Shown: piece after piece, positions 50,023 through 60,835 of the stretch
How positions within the stretch are numbered: position 1 is the first letter of the stretch
Layout of the letters: each line of letters starts with the position of its first letter
Assembly (NCBI RefSeq): GCF_014652235.1
Contig: NZ_BMYK01000004.1
Coordinates: 124,001-188,000 of the forward strand
Length of the DNA: 64,000 nt
Direction: 5' to 3'
Source: Pseudorhodoferax aquiterrae
Lineage (GTDB): Bacteria > Pseudomonadota > Gammaproteobacteria > Burkholderiales > Burkholderiaceae_C
Notes under the pieces: generated by a model
Told to the model about the DNA's origin: nothing
Databases searched by the model: none
What the model saw: only the letters and a program-made list of their open reading frames with translations
Made by a program: the position numbers and the translations under genes

Positions 50023-50739
50023 ATGGTGGAACACAAGGTCGGCGCAGCGGATGCCGGCCAGAAAGATAGCTTGGCCCAGGACTTCGTGCGCTTCGCGGTC
50101 GAGACCGGTGTGCTGCGCTTCGGGGAGTTCAAGACCAAGGCGGGCCGCATGAGCCCGTACTTCTTCAACGCAGGCCTGTTCGACGACGGCGTCAAGCTGG
50201 CCCGGCTCGCGGAATTCTATGCCTCGGCCCTGGAGGCCAGCGGCACCGAATTCGACATGGTCTTCGGCCCGGCCTACAAGGGCATTCCGCTGGCCGCCGC
50301 GCTGGCCGTGGAGTTCGCGCGGCGCGGCCGCAACCTGCCGTTCGCCTACAACCGCAAGGAAGCCAAGGACCACGGCGAGGGCGGCACGCTGGTCGGCGCG
50401 CCGCTCAAGGGCCGCGTGCTGGTGGTGGACGACGTGATGTCGGCCGGCACTGCGGTGCGCGAGTCCATCGCCATGATCCGCGCGGCCGGTGCCACGCCGC
50501 ATGCGGTGGTCATCGCGCTGGACCGCCAGGAGATGGCGACAGAGGACGGCCGCGACGTGCCGCACAGCGCCGTGCAGTACGTGCGCGGGCAGCTGGGCCT
50601 GCAGGTCTGCGCGATCGCCCGGCTGCAGGACCTGCTGCAGTACCTGGCCGATGGCAGCCAGGCCGCGCTGGCCGAACACCATGGCCGTGTGCTGGCCTAC
50701 CGCCAGCGCTACGGCGTGCAGGAGGGCGCCGGCTCGTGA
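50023..50739 (+). CDS. pyrE: Orotate phosphoribosyltransferase
   Basis: 238 residues. The PRPP-binding motif [17 protein letters not shown] is near residue 137, and [39 protein letters not shown] and [20 protein letters not shown] (flexible loop) match PyrE. It converts orotate and PRPP to OMP in pyrimidine synthesis. The ribosome site AAGGAAG (50011-50017) lies over the start codon of the divergent exonuclease gene, so the two promoters must lie inside each other's coding regions. The stop overlaps the next gene's GTG. Confidence 0.95.
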   Translation: MVEHKVGAADAGQKDSLAQDFVRFAVETGVLRFGEFKTKAGRMSPYFFNAGLFDDGVKLARLAEFYASALEASGTEFDMVFGPAYKGIPLAAALAVEFARRGRNLPFAYNRKEAKDHGEGGTLVGAPLKGRVLVVDDVMSAGTAVRESIAMIRAAGATPHAVVIALDRQEMATEDGRDVPHSAVQYVRGQLGLQVCAIARLQDLLQYLADGSQAALAEHHGRVLAYRQRYGVQEGAGS

Positions 50740-51380
50740 CCGGTGCGGGCACCCGCGTGGCGCTCGGCCTGCTCGGCGCAGGCTGGGCCATGCTGGTGCA
50801 GGCGCAGGGCATCTACACCTGCGTGGACGGGCAGGGCCGGCGCATCACCTCGGACCGGCCCATCAAGGAATGCATCGACCGCGCGCAGAAGGAGCTCAAC
50901 CCGAGCGGCAGCGTGCGGCGCGAGGTCGGCCCCTCGCTGACGGCCAGCGAGCGGGCGCAGATCGAGGCGCGCGAACGCAAGGCGGCCGAGGAATTGGCAC
51001 GCCACAACGAAGAAGCCCGGCGCAGCCGCGCGATGCTTTCGCGCTACCGTGACCAGGCCGCGCACGACCGCGCGCGCGCCGACGCGTTGGCCCCGGTCGA
51101 TGGTGTGCTGGCACTGGCCCAGCAGCGCATGCAGGCGCTGGACAAGCAGCGCCAGCTGCTGGACCGCGAACTGGAGTTCTATCCCAACACCCCGCCCGAG
51201 AAGCTGCCGCCCAAGCTGCGCAGCCTGCTCGACGAGCACCAGGCCAGCGTGGCCGCGCAGCAGCGCGTGATCGCCGAGCAGGAGGCCGAACGCAAGCGTG
51301 TGAACGAGCGCTACGACGAGGAGCTTGCGCGGCTGCGCGTGCTGTGGGCCGAGCAGACGCAGCCCGGCCGGCCGCGCTGA
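50736..51380 (+). CDS. DUF4124 domain-containing exported protein
   Basis: 214 residues from a GTG overlapping the pyrE stop (GTGA). A signal peptide ([18 protein letters not shown]) precedes the DUF4124 motif [25 protein letters not shown], with its two cysteines. The remainder (about 60-214) is highly charged and helical, with a likely coiled coil, ending [25 protein letters not shown]. The function of DUF4124 proteins is unknown; they are common periplasmic proteins in betaproteobacteria. Position after pyrE is probably incidental co-transcription. Confidence 0.85.
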   Translation: MTGAGTRVALGLLGAGWAMLVQAQGIYTCVDGQGRRITSDRPIKECIDRAQKELNPSGSVRREVGPSLTASERAQIEARERKAAEELARHNEEARRSRAMLSRYRDQAAHDRARADALAPVDGVLALAQQRMQALDKQRQLLDRELEFYPNTPPEKLPPKLRSLLDEHQASVAAQQRVIAEQEAERKRVNERYDEELARLRVLWAEQTQPGRPR

Positions 51381-51392
51381 GCGGCAGGGGCG

Positions 51393-52883
51393 TCAGCCCC
51401 CGAGCTTCTTGCGCAGCAGCGCGTTGACCTGGGCCGGGTTGGCCTTGCCCTTGCTGGCCTTCATGGCCTGGCCAACCAGCGCGTTGAAGGCCTTGTCCTT
51501 GCCGGCCTTGAACTGCGCCACGTTGTCGGGGTTGGCGGCGATGACCGCGTCGAGGATGGCCTCGAGCGCACCGTCGTCGTTCATCTGCTTGAGGCCCTTG
51601 GCCTCGATGACGGCGTCCACGTCCTGGCCGTCGCCCGTCCACAACGCGTCGAACACCTGGCGTGCCGCGTTGTTGGAAATGGTGTTGTCGGCGATGCGGC
51701 CCAGCAGTGCGGCCAGCTGCGCGGCCGAGACCGGTGCCTGGTCGATCGCCAGTTCGCCCGCGTTGAGCCGGCGCGAGATCTCGCCCATGACCCAGTTGCT
51801 GGCCAGCTTGGCCTGGCCGCTGGCCTTCGCGGCCTGCTCGAAGTAGGCGGCGGTGGACTTGCTCGCGGTCAGCTGCGTGGCGTCGTAGGCCGGCAGGCCG
51901 TAGTCGGCGACGAAGCGCTGCGCCATGGCGCGCGGCAGCTCGGGCATCTCGCCGCGCACCTGGTCCACCCATTCGGGCGCGATGACCAGCGGCGGCAGGT
52001 CCGGGTCGGGGAAGTAGCGGTAGTCGGCCGCGTCTTCCTTGGTGCGCATGGCGCGCGTCTCGCCGGTGTCGGGGTCGAACAGCACGGTGGCCTGCTGGAT
52101 CGCGTGGCCGTCCTCGATCTGCTCGATCTGCCAGCGGATCTCGAAGTCGATGGCCTGCTGCATGAACTTGAAGCTGTTCAGGTTCTTGATTTCGCGCCGC
52201 GTGCCCAGCGGCTGGCCGGGTTTGCGCACCGAGACGTTGGCATCGCAGCGGAAACTGCCCTCCTGCATGTTGCCGTCGCAGATGCCGATCCAGGTCACGA
52301 TCTTGTGGAGCTCCTTGGCATAGGCCACGGCCTCGGCCGCCGAGCGGATGTCGGGCTCGGTCACGATCTCCAGCAGCGGCGTGCCGGCGCGGTTCAGGTC
52401 GATGCCGCTCTGGCCGACGAAGTCCTCGTGCAGCGACTTGCCCGCGTCTTCCTCCAGGTGGGCGCGCACCAGGCGCACGGTCTTCAGTTCTTCGCCAAGG
52501 TAGAAGCTCACCGTGCCGCCCTGCACCACCGGGATCTCGTACTGGCTGATCTGGTAGCCCTTGGGCAGGTCGGGGTAGAAGTAGTTCTTGCGCGCGAAGA
52601 TGCTGCGCGGCGCGATCGTCGAGCCCAGGGCCAGGCCGAGCCGGATGGCCCGCTCGACCGCGCCCTTGTTCATGACCGGCAGCGTGCCGGGCAGGGCCAG
52701 GTCGACGGCACAGGCCTGGGTGTTGGGCGCGGCACCGAAGGCGGTGGACGCGCGGCTGAAGATCTTGCTGGCGGTGGACAGCTGGGCGTGGGTCTCGAAG
52801 CCGATGATGACCTCGTAGCCCTGCACCAGCGGGCCCGTGGGACGGCCGGCCTGCGCGGCCGCGAAGGGGTTGGTTTCGCTCAT
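51393..52883 (-). CDS. gatB: Asp-tRNA(Asn)/Glu-tRNA(Gln) amidotransferase subunit B
   Basis: 496 residues. GatB motifs are complete: [40 protein letters not shown], the [10 protein letters not shown] region, [25 protein letters not shown], and [17 protein letters not shown]. The C-terminal helical YqeY-like tail ends [27 protein letters not shown]. It holds the kinase site that activates misacylated tRNA and receives ammonia from GatA. It starts 1 bp after the gatA stop. Confidence 0.97.
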   Translation of the reverse strand: MSETNPFAAAQAGRPTGPLVQGYEVIIGFETHAQLSTASKIFSRASTAFGAAPNTQACAVDLALPGTLPVMNKGAVERAIRLGLALGSTIAPRSIFARKNYFYPDLPKGYQISQYEIPVVQGGTVSFYLGEELKTVRLVRAHLEEDAGKSLHEDFVGQSGIDLNRAGTPLLEIVTEPDIRSAAEAVAYAKELHKIVTWIGICDGNMQEGSFRCDANVSVRKPGQPLGTRREIKNLNSFKFMQQAIDFEIRWQIEQIEDGHAIQQATVLFDPDTGETRAMRTKEDAADYRYFPDPDLPPLVIAPEWVDQVRGEMPELPRAMAQRFVADYGLPAYDATQLTASKSTAAYFEQAAKASGQAKLASNWVMGEISRRLNAGELAIDQAPVSAAQLAALLGRIADNTISNNAARQVFDALWTGDGQDVDAVIEAKGLKQMNDDGALEAILDAVIAANPDNVAQFKAGKDKAFNALVGQAMKASKGKANPAQVNALLRKKLGG

Positions 52884-52884
52884 G

Positions 52885-54351
52885 TCAGAAGCCCTCCGGC
52901 GTGCGGAGGTGGAAGTCGGTCGCCTGCTGGAAGCGGTGGGCCGCGTTGAGCAGCTTCGCCTCGCCGAAGTAGTTGCCCAGCAACTGCAGGCCCACGGGCA
53001 TGCCACTGTCGCCGAAGCCGGCTGGCAGGCTCATGCCCGGCAGGCCGGCCAGCGAGCCGGGCAGGGTGTAGATGTCGGCCAGGTAGTTGGCCACGGGGTC
53101 GTCGGACTTGTCGCCGAGCTTCCAGGCCACGGTGGGCGCCACCGGGCCGGCGATCACGTCGCAGGACGCAAAGGCCTGCTGGAAGTCGTCGGCGATCATG
53201 CGGCGGATCTGCTGCGCCTTGAGGTAGTAGGCGTCGTAGTAGCCGTGGCTCAGCACATAGGTGCCGACCATGATGCGGCGCTTGACCTCGTCGCCGAAGC
53301 CTTCGGCGCGCGTCTTCTTGTACATGTCCAGCAGGTCGCCGTACTGGGCGGCGCGGTGGCCGAACTTGACGCCGTCGAAGCGCGAGAGGTTCGAGCTGGC
53401 CTCGGCCGGCGCGATGATGTAGTAGACCGGAATCGCCAGCTCGGTGCGCGGCAGCGAGATCTCGACCAGGCGCGCGCCGAGCTTCTCGTACTCCTTGAGC
53501 GCAGCGTCGAGCGCCGCGCGCACGTCGGCGGCCAGGCCGTCGCCGAAGAACTCCTTGGGCACGCCGATGCGCAGGCCGTCCAGGCTGTCGTTCAAGCTGC
53601 GGCCGAAGTCCTCGGCCGGACGGTCCAGCGAGGTCGAGTCGCGGTCCAGGTCGGGGCCGCAGATGCTCGACAGCAGCAGCGCGCAGTCTTCGGCGCTGCG
53701 TGCCATCGGGCCGGCCTGGTCCAGGCTGGAGGCGAAGGCCACCATGCCGTAGCGCGAGGCGCGGCCGTAGGTCGGCTTGATGCCCGTGACGCCGCAGAAG
53801 GCGGCGGGCTGGCGGATCGAGCCGCCCGTGTCGGTGCCGGTCACGGCCGGGGCCAGGCGCGCGGCCACGGCCGCGGCGCTGCCGCCCGAGGAGCCGCCCG
53901 GGATGCGCGTGGCGTCCCAGGGGTTTTGCACGGCGCCATAGGCCGAGTTCTCGTTGGACGAGCCCATGGCGAACTCGTCGCAGTTGAGCTTGCCCAGCGT
54001 GACGGCGCCGGCTGCGGCGAGGCGGGCCACGGTGGTCGCGTCGAACGGCGAGCGGTAGCCCTGGAGCATCTTCGAGCCCGCCGTGGTCGGGAAGTCGCGC
54101 GTGACGAAGATGTCCTTGTGCGCGATGGGCACGCCGGCCAGCGGGCCGGCGTTGCCGGCGGCGATTGCCGCGTCGGCCGCGCGCGCCTGGGCCAGCGTGG
54201 CCTCGGGGTCGGTGGCGACGAAGGCGTTGAGGCCGCGGTGCGCGTCGATGCGGGCCAGGAAGTGCTGGGCGGCTTCGACGGCGGAGAGTTCGCGCGACCG
54301 GATGCGCGCGGCGATGGCGGCCACGGAGGCCTGGGTCAGGTCGAACGCCAT
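52885..54351 (-). CDS. gatA: Asp-tRNA(Asn)/Glu-tRNA(Gln) amidotransferase subunit A
   Basis: 488 residues, amidase-signature family. The Lys is in [22 protein letters not shown] near residue 75. The Ser-cisSer region is [63 protein letters not shown], which matches GatA almost word for word. It releases ammonia from glutamine for transfer to Asp-tRNA(Asn) or Glu-tRNA(Gln). It follows gatC by 3 bp and precedes gatB by 1 bp. Confidence 0.97.
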   Translation of the reverse strand: MAFDLTQASVAAIAARIRSRELSAVEAAQHFLARIDAHRGLNAFVATDPEATLAQARAADAAIAAGNAGPLAGVPIAHKDIFVTRDFPTTAGSKMLQGYRSPFDATTVARLAAAGAVTLGKLNCDEFAMGSSNENSAYGAVQNPWDATRIPGGSSGGSAAAVAARLAPAVTGTDTGGSIRQPAAFCGVTGIKPTYGRASRYGMVAFASSLDQAGPMARSAEDCALLLSSICGPDLDRDSTSLDRPAEDFGRSLNDSLDGLRIGVPKEFFGDGLAADVRAALDAALKEYEKLGARLVEISLPRTELAIPVYYIIAPAEASSNLSRFDGVKFGHRAAQYGDLLDMYKKTRAEGFGDEVKRRIMVGTYVLSHGYYDAYYLKAQQIRRMIADDFQQAFASCDVIAGPVAPTVAWKLGDKSDDPVANYLADIYTLPGSLAGLPGMSLPAGFGDSGMPVGLQLLGNYFGEAKLLNAAHRFQQATDFHLRTPEGF

Positions 54352-54354
54352 GGC

Positions 54355-54654
54355 TTACTCGATCACCTTGGGCACGAGGAACAGGCCGCGCTCGACGGCC
54401 GGGGCACTGCGCTGGTTGGCTTCGCGCGCATCGGGCTCGCTGACCACGTCCTCGCGCAGGCGCAGGGCGACGTCGGACACCACGTCGGCCGGGTGGGCCA
54501 GCGGCACCACGCCGGTGGTGTCGACCGCCTGCATGCGCTCCACGATGTCGAAGAAGCCGTTGATCTGGCCGAGCATGCGCGCACGCTCGGCGTCGTGCAG
54601 TTCCAGCCGCGCCAGGTTGGCGATGCGTGAGATGTCGTCGGAGGTCAGTGCCAT
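54355..54654 (-). CDS. gatC: Asp-tRNA(Asn)/Glu-tRNA(Gln) amidotransferase subunit C
   Basis: 99 residues: [55 protein letters not shown]. The helical pair, then V-x-P-x-x-H-P and [34 protein letters not shown] are diagnostic of GatC, which wraps the GatA-GatB interface. It is the first gene of gatCAB and divergent from mreB. Confidence 0.95.
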   Translation of the reverse strand: MALTSDDISRIANLARLELHDAERARMLGQINGFFDIVERMQAVDTTGVVPLAHPADVVSDVALRLREDVVSEPDAREANQRSAPAVERGLFLVPKVIE

Positions 54655-55902
<1,248 letters not shown>

Positions 55903-55918
55903 GTCCCAGGGGTAGGCG

Positions 55919-56863
55919 ATGCCACTCGGTACGCTGGACAGAACCCCGCCACCGTTCTTCAAGCAGGGCCCTTCCGCGCTCACCAAGCTCATGGTGTTCA
56001 GCGCGGTGGCCCTGTTCCTGATGGTGGCCGATGCGCGCTTCGCCTTGATGCGGCCGCTGCGCGCGGCGGTGGCCACCGTGCTCTATCCCGTGCAATGGGC
56101 CGCGCTCGGACCGGTGCGCCTGGTCCAGGGTGGCAGCGTCTATCTGGACAGCCTGACCGAGGTGCAGGCCCGCGCCGACGCGGCCGAGCGCCGCATGGCC
56201 GAACAGTCGCAGCGTGCCGGCCAGTCCGACCTGCTGCAACTGGAGAACGCGCAGCTGCGCAGCCTGCTGGGCCTGCGCGAGCGGCTGACCACACCGGGCC
56301 AGGCCGCCGAGGTGCTCTACGACGCGGCCGATCCCTATGTGCGCAAGGTCGTGATCGACCGCGGCCTCACGCATGGCGTGCAGGCCGGTGCGCCCGTGCT
56401 CGATGCGGGCGGTGTGCTGGGCCAGGTCACGCGCGTGCTGCCGCTGGTCAGCGAGGTCACGCTGCTGATCGACCGCGACCAGGCCATCCCCGTGCTCAAC
56501 GCGCGCACCGGCGCGCGCAGCGTGGCCTACGGCAACCCGGGCTACCTGGGCGGCGTGCTGGAGCTGCGCTTCATGGCCGGCAACTCCGACGTGCAGGTGG
56601 GCGACCTCCTGACCACCAGCGGTGTCGATGGCGTCTATCCGGGCGGCCTGCGCGTGGCCGTGGTCGAGGCCGTGGAGCGCCAGGCCGATTCCACCTTCGC
56701 GCGCATCTACTGCCGGCCGTTCGCACAGCTCACGGGCGTGCGCCACGTGATGGTGCTGGAGCCGCTGCGTCCGGCCGCGGAGTCCGCGGCGGTGGAGCCG
56801 CCGGCGGCCAAGGCCTCGGCGCCGGCGGCGAAGGCGGCCGCGGCCAAGGGGGCCACGAAATGA
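55919..56863 (+). CDS. mreC: Rod shape-determining protein MreC
   Basis: 314 residues. A short cytoplasmic segment and one membrane helix (LMVFSAVALFLMVADARF, about residues 23-40) are followed by a coiled coil (EVQARADAAERRMAEQSQ...LLQLENAQLRSLLGLRERL). The periplasmic beta-barrels include VVIDRGLTHGVQAGAPVLDAGGVLGQVTRVLPLVSEVTLLIDRD and GVDGVYPGGLRVAVV, matching MreC. The C-terminal 35 residues are Ala/Lys-rich and low-complexity. The stop overlaps the mreD start. Confidence 0.95.
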   Translation: MPLGTLDRTPPPFFKQGPSALTKLMVFSAVALFLMVADARFALMRPLRAAVATVLYPVQWAALGPVRLVQGGSVYLDSLTEVQARADAAERRMAEQSQRAGQSDLLQLENAQLRSLLGLRERLTTPGQAAEVLYDAADPYVRKVVIDRGLTHGVQAGAPVLDAGGVLGQVTRVLPLVSEVTLLIDRDQAIPVLNARTGARSVAYGNPGYLGGVLELRFMAGNSDVQVGDLLTTSGVDGVYPGGLRVAVVEAVERQADSTFARIYCRPFAQLTGVRHVMVLEPLRPAAESAAVEPPAAKASAPAAKAAAAKGATK

Positions 56864-57390
56864 TCATGCGCCCGGGCCAGCAGCTGCTGCTGCCGGCCAG
56901 CCCCGTCTTCATCTGGAGCAGCCTGGTCGTGGCGCTGCTGCTCAACATGGTCCAGAACATGGGCCTGTGGGGGCGCGCGGCCTGGGTGCCCGACCTCGTG
57001 GCCGTGGTGCTGGTGTTCTGGACCGTGCACCAGCCGCTGCGCGTGGGCGTGGGCACGGCCTTCGTGTTCGGCCTGTGCATGGACGTGCATCAGGCGGCGT
57101 GGCTGGGCCAGCACGCGCTGGCCTACACGGTGCTGAGCTACCTGGCCATCGCGATCCACCGGCGGCTGCTGTGGTTCAGCGTGCCATCGCAGGCCATGCA
57201 GGTGCTGCCGCTGTTCGTGATCGCCCATGCCATCGAGTGGGTGCTGCGCCTCTTGGGCGGCGGCATCTTCCCGGGCTGGTGGATGCTGCTGACGCCGGTG
57301 GTCGAGGCGGCGCTGTGGCCCGTGGTCAGTGTGGCCTTGCTGCTGCCGCAGCGGCGCGCGCCCGATCCGGACGACAATCGGCCGCTTTGA
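56860..57390 (+). CDS. mreD: Rod shape-determining protein MreD
   Basis: 176 residues with five hydrophobic helices. MRPGQQLLLPASPVFIWSSLVVALLLNMV opens the typical betaproteobacterial MreD. VPDLVAVVLVFWTVHQPLRVGVGTAFVFGLCMDVHQAAWLGQHALAYTVLSYLAI has the conserved W-x-x-H-x-P and G-L-x-x-D stretches. It is an inner-membrane partner of MreC and PBP2. Start overlaps the mreC stop; mrdA begins 25 bp downstream. Confidence 0.93.
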   Translation: MIMRPGQQLLLPASPVFIWSSLVVALLLNMVQNMGLWGRAAWVPDLVAVVLVFWTVHQPLRVGVGTAFVFGLCMDVHQAAWLGQHALAYTVLSYLAIAIHRRLLWFSVPSQAMQVLPLFVIAHAIEWVLRLLGGGIFPGWWMLLTPVVEAALWPVVSVALLLPQRRAPDPDDNRPL

Positions 57391-57415
57391 GGCCAGCCCC
57401 GCGCGCGCCACCCGC

Positions 57416-59446
57416 ATGACCGAGTTCAAGGACGTCGAACGCGAGCTCGCCGGCTTCCGCCGCCGGCTGGTCGTGGTCGGCCTGGTCGTGCTGCTGGCCT
57501 TCGCCGGCCTGTTCGCGCGGCTGGTGGTGCTGCAGGTCGGGCGCCATGAGGACCTGCGCGCGCAGGCCGAGCGCAACCGCACGGCCATCGTGCCGGTGGC
57601 GCCCACGCGCGGCCACATCCTGGACCGCAATGGCGTGGTGCTGGCCAGCAATTACTCGGCCTACACGCTGGAGATCACGCCGTCCAAGGTCGGCCCGCTG
57701 GAGCCGGCCATCGATGCGTTGTCCGAGGTCATCGAGATCACGCCGCGCGACCGCCGGCGCTTTCGCAAGCTGCTGGACGAATCGCGCAACTTCGAGTCGC
57801 TGCCGATCCGCACGCGGCTGTCCGACGAGGAGGTGGCGCGCTTCGCGGCCCAGCGCTACCGCTTCCCGGGCATGGACATCAAGGCACGGCTGTTCCGCCA
57901 CTACCCGCAGGGCGAGCTCGGGGCCCACGTGATCGGTTACATCGGACGCATCAACGCCGCCGAGAAAACGCGTCTGGAGGAAACCGACGACGAGGGCAAC
58001 TACAAGGGCACGGAGTACATCGGCAAACTCGGCATCGAACAGAGCTACGAGGCCGAACTGCACGGCAAGACGGGCGTGGAGCAGATCGAGACCTCGGCCG
58101 GTGGCCGCGCCGTGCGGCGCCTGGCCAGCAGCAAGGCAACGCCGGGCAACACCGTGGTGCTGTCCATCGACGCGCGGTTGCAAAAGCTCGTCGAAGACCT
58201 GTACGGCGAGCGCCGTGGCGCGCTGGTGGCGCTGGATCCCAAGACCGGCGAGGTGCTGGCCTTCGTCAGCAAGCCGACCTACGACCCCAACCTGTTCGTC
58301 GAAGGCATCGACCAGGAAAGCTGGACCGCGCTCAGCGAGTCGCTGGCCCGGCCGTTGCTGAACCGCGCCTTGCGCGGCACCTACCCGCCGGGCTCGACCT
58401 ACAAGCCCTTCATGGGCCTGGCCGCGCTGGAGACCGGCAAGCGCCGGCCCGGCGACATCACCAACGATGGCGGCTCCTGGACCTTCGGCGGCCACACCTA
58501 CCGCAGCCACGGCGACGGCGGCCTGGGTGCGGTGGACTTGCACCGCAGCATCGTCAAGTCGAGCAACGTCTACTACTACTCCCTGGCCAACGACATGGGC
58601 GTGGACGCCATCCACGATTTCATGGTGCCGCTGACCTTCGGCCAGCTCACGGGCCTGGACATCAACGGCGAGGTGCGCGGCGTGCTGCCCAGCCAGGCCT
58701 GGAAGCGCAAGGCCTACCGCCGGCCCGAGCACCAGAAGTGGTATGCGGGCGAGACCATCTCGCTGGGCATCGGCCAGGGCTACAACACCTTCACCATGCT
58801 GCAGCTGGCGCAGGCCACGGCCATCCTGGCCAACAACGGCATCAAGCACCGGCCGCACCTGGCGCTGGCCGTGGAGGACAGCGTGACCGGCGAGCGCCGC
58901 CCGGTGGTGCGCGAGCCCGGCGTGAACCTCAACTACAAGCCCGAGAACGTGGCGATCATCCGGCGCGCGCTGGTCGGTGTGACCCAGGAGGGCACGGCCA
59001 CGCGCGTGTTCTCCGGCGCTGCCTACCTGTCGGGCGGCAAGACCGGCACGGCCCAGGCCGTGACCATCGGTCAGAAGAGCAAGTACAACGCCGCCGCATT
59101 GGCCGAATACCAGCGCGACCACGCGCTGTACATGGCCTTCGCGCCGGCCGACAAGCCCACGATCGCGCTGGCGCTCATCGTCGAGAACGCAGGCTGGGGG
59201 GCCGAAGCCGCCGCGCCCATCGCGCGCCGTGTATTCGATTTCTGGGTGGCCGGCCTGTACCCCAGCGAGGCTGACCTGGCCCATGTTCGTGCCGGCAAGG
59301 GTGGCCCGCCGGTGGGCAAGCCGCGGCCCATCGCCGAGGTGCCCGACCTGCCGGCGCCGCCGAGCGTGGGCGCGTCGATGGCCGATGCGGCTGCGCCCGG
59401 CCCGGTGCAACTGGCGCAGACGCCGGTGCCGGCCATTGCCCGCTGA
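57416..59446 (+). CDS. mrdA: Penicillin-binding protein 2 (peptidoglycan transpeptidase MrdA)
   Basis: 676 residues with one membrane helix (about 17-40), the dimerisation domain (RNRTAIVPVAPTRGHILDRNGVVLASN) and the transpeptidase domain. The catalytic motifs are intact: S-x-x-K in YPPGSTYKPFMGLA, S-x-N in SIVKSSNVYYYSLAND, and K-T-G in LSGGKTGTAQ. It crosslinks side-wall peptidoglycan in the elongasome. The C-terminal tail of about 50 residues is proline/alanine-rich and likely disordered. A strong terminator follows, and rodA is not next, unlike in many relatives. Confidence 0.96.
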   Translation: MTEFKDVERELAGFRRRLVVVGLVVLLAFAGLFARLVVLQVGRHEDLRAQAERNRTAIVPVAPTRGHILDRNGVVLASNYSAYTLEITPSKVGPLEPAIDALSEVIEITPRDRRRFRKLLDESRNFESLPIRTRLSDEEVARFAAQRYRFPGMDIKARLFRHYPQGELGAHVIGYIGRINAAEKTRLEETDDEGNYKGTEYIGKLGIEQSYEAELHGKTGVEQIETSAGGRAVRRLASSKATPGNTVVLSIDARLQKLVEDLYGERRGALVALDPKTGEVLAFVSKPTYDPNLFVEGIDQESWTALSESLARPLLNRALRGTYPPGSTYKPFMGLAALETGKRRPGDITNDGGSWTFGGHTYRSHGDGGLGAVDLHRSIVKSSNVYYYSLANDMGVDAIHDFMVPLTFGQLTGLDINGEVRGVLPSQAWKRKAYRRPEHQKWYAGETISLGIGQGYNTFTMLQLAQATAILANNGIKHRPHLALAVEDSVTGERRPVVREPGVNLNYKPENVAIIRRALVGVTQEGTATRVFSGAAYLSGGKTGTAQAVTIGQKSKYNAAALAEYQRDHALYMAFAPADKPTIALALIVENAGWGAEAAAPIARRVFDFWVAGLYPSEADLAHVRAGKGGPPVGKPRPIAEVPDLPAPPSVGASMADAAAPGPVQLAQTPVPAIAR

Positions 59447-59488
59447 TGCCCTGTTCCAGGCGCCTGTTCCAGACGGTACAGGCGAAAA

Positions 59489-59512
59489 AAAACGCCGCAG
59501 ATGCGGCGTTTT
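59489..59512. terminator. Bidirectional intrinsic terminator
   Basis: AAAACGCCGCA (59489-59499) and TGCGGCGTTTT (59502-59512) form a perfect 11-bp stem around GA. The run of A continues upstream (59485-59492), which gives a long U-tract on the minus strand and a shorter one on the plus strand. It ends the mreBCD-mrdA mRNA and also any transcript coming from the minus strand on the right. Confidence 0.88.
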
Positions 59513-59640
59513 GAAGTTGGAAACATCTCGTACGGATGCCTGAGTGATGTGCTTGACTTGTTGGAATGTCTCCTCGGACCTCTCGTATCCAGTCGACAAG
59601 GCCGCCGGACAACATCAAGGACTTTAGGACAATTTGTTCA
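59513..59640 (-). ncRNA. Candidate structured RNA or 3' UTR ending at the terminator
   Basis: The segment is clearly lower in GC (about half) than the surrounding genes and has no convincing ORF. On the minus strand it runs into the U-rich side of the terminator. Long-range pairing is visible: CTTGA (59552-59556) with TCAAG (59615-59619), and TTGT (59558-59561) with ACAA (59609-59612). No promoter was recognised, so it may be the 3' UTR of the small gene at 59667. The SRP-RNA loop is absent, and a 6S-like layout is not evident. Confidence 0.3.
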
Positions 59641-59666
59641 GGGCGCGACTCGGGATTTACCCTGCG

Positions 59667-60122
59667 TCAGTTTGCCGTCAGCGCATGCGGCCTGGTTTCG
59701 GCGCCACTGCCGAAGCTCAGCTGCTGCTCGGCCATGAAGTCGCTGAGGCTGTAGTCGTCGGCACGTTCGTGTTGCGCGGCTTCGGCCTCGCGGCGCTGGG
59801 CCAGGGCCAGCAGCGACTTCAGCGCCATGGCCGTGCCCGGATCGAGGGCGCGTTCGCATTCGCGCAGGGCCTGTGCCAGGTCGTCGGCCACCAGGTGGGC
59901 CTTGGCAGGGTTGCGGTAGTCCAGCGCGCGCGTGAGCCGCTGCACGACGCGGCGCGTCGGCAGGAACCTGCTGCGCGCGAACTCGGGGCTCAGGCGGCTC
60001 AGCAGCAACGACAGGCCGCCCGCGGCGATCTGCATCTGCGTGAGCCCGGCGTCCTGCGTGATGCGGGGCAGCAGCAGCTCGGTGTTCCAGGGGCTTTCTT
60101 GTTGCAGCAGGGGCGAATCCAT
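59667..60122 (-). CDS. Hypothetical protein
   Basis: 151 residues, MDSPLLQQESPWNTELLLPRITQDAGLTQMQIAAGG. I do not recognise the family. It is soluble, largely helical by composition, with RRVVQRLTRALDYRNPAKAHLVADDLAQALRECERALDPGTAMALKSLLALAQRREAEAA in the middle and a short acidic-aromatic segment ADDYSLSDFMAEQQLSFGS near the end. No signal peptide or membrane helix. The codon use and GC match its neighbours. It lies between the mrdA terminator and an Lrp regulator, on the regulator's strand, 83 bp downstream of it. Confidence 0.7.
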   Translation of the reverse strand: MDSPLLQQESPWNTELLLPRITQDAGLTQMQIAAGGLSLLLSRLSPEFARSRFLPTRRVVQRLTRALDYRNPAKAHLVADDLAQALRECERALDPGTAMALKSLLALAQRREAEAAQHERADDYSLSDFMAEQQLSFGSGAETRPHALTAN

Positions 60123-60205
60123 GGCCGCCGATTCTCGGGGGGCGGCGGACGGCGCAAACCCGCCGCCAAGCGGGCAAAGGCCTGGCTTTTGCAGGCTTCG
60201 CTGGT

Positions 60206-60685
60206 TCAGCGCTGCTGCAGGTGGCCGAGCGGCAGCGCGCTGCTCTCCTTGACTTCGCCCAGCGAGAAGCTGGTGTGCAGGTCCTTCACGTTGGGCAGGT
60301 TGATCAACACTTCGCGCGCGAACTGCGCGAAGCTGTCCAGATCGCGCGAGACCACCTGCAGTTCGAAGGTGCCGGCGCCGCTGATGTAGTGGCAGGACAC
60401 GACCTCGGGCAGCTTGCGGATCGCGTCTTCGAGTTCGCGTGTGACGTTGCCGTTGTTGCGGTCGGCGTCCAGCCGCACGAAGGCCAGCACCCCCAGGCCG
60501 ATGCGGCGCCGGTCGATCTCGGCGTGGTAGCCCTTGATGAAGCCGGCGTCTTCCAGCGCCTTCACACGGCGCCAGCAGGGCGCGGCCGACAGGCCCACGC
60601 GCTGGGCCAGTTCGGCGTTGCTGAGCCGGCCGTCGGCCTGCAGTTCTTGCAGGATCGCGCGGTCGAACTTGTCGAGTGTTTCCAT
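60206..60685 (-). CDS. Lrp/AsnC-family transcriptional regulator
   Basis: 159 residues: METLDKFDRAILQELQADGRLSNAELAQRVGLSAAPCWRRVKALEDAGFIKGYHAEID. The RAM domain follows with VLAFVRLDADRNNGNVTRELEDAI, VVSCHYISGAGTFELQVVSRDLDSFAQFAREVL and SFSLGEVKESSALPL. It is divergent from a large indolepyruvate ferredoxin oxidoreductase gene, a standard pairing in betaproteobacteria, and so probably senses aromatic or branched-chain amino acids. An imperfect dyad AGAAGCTTTCT (60704-60714) is just ahead of the start. A TTG three codons upstream is a weaker start. Confidence 0.92.
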   Translation of the reverse strand: METLDKFDRAILQELQADGRLSNAELAQRVGLSAAPCWRRVKALEDAGFIKGYHAEIDRRRIGLGVLAFVRLDADRNNGNVTRELEDAIRKLPEVVSCHYISGAGTFELQVVSRDLDSFAQFAREVLINLPNVKDLHTSFSLGEVKESSALPLGHLQQR

Positions 60686-60835
60686 GAAGGTCAATTTACA
60701 GCAAGAAGCTTTCTGAAATGGCCGAAATCAAGGAAGCAAAAGCAAGGACATATCTGCGCCATCTCCCTACACTGTCCGGCAGAACCAGTGCCGGCCGCCA
60801 CGACGCGCCGGCGTCACTTTCCGGAGACCCCCACG

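Noticed and set aside
59513-59640. 6S RNA or signal recognition particle RNA
   Set aside because: The SRP tetraloop and asymmetric loop sequence are absent, and a closing stem with a central bubble typical of 6S RNA could not be found.
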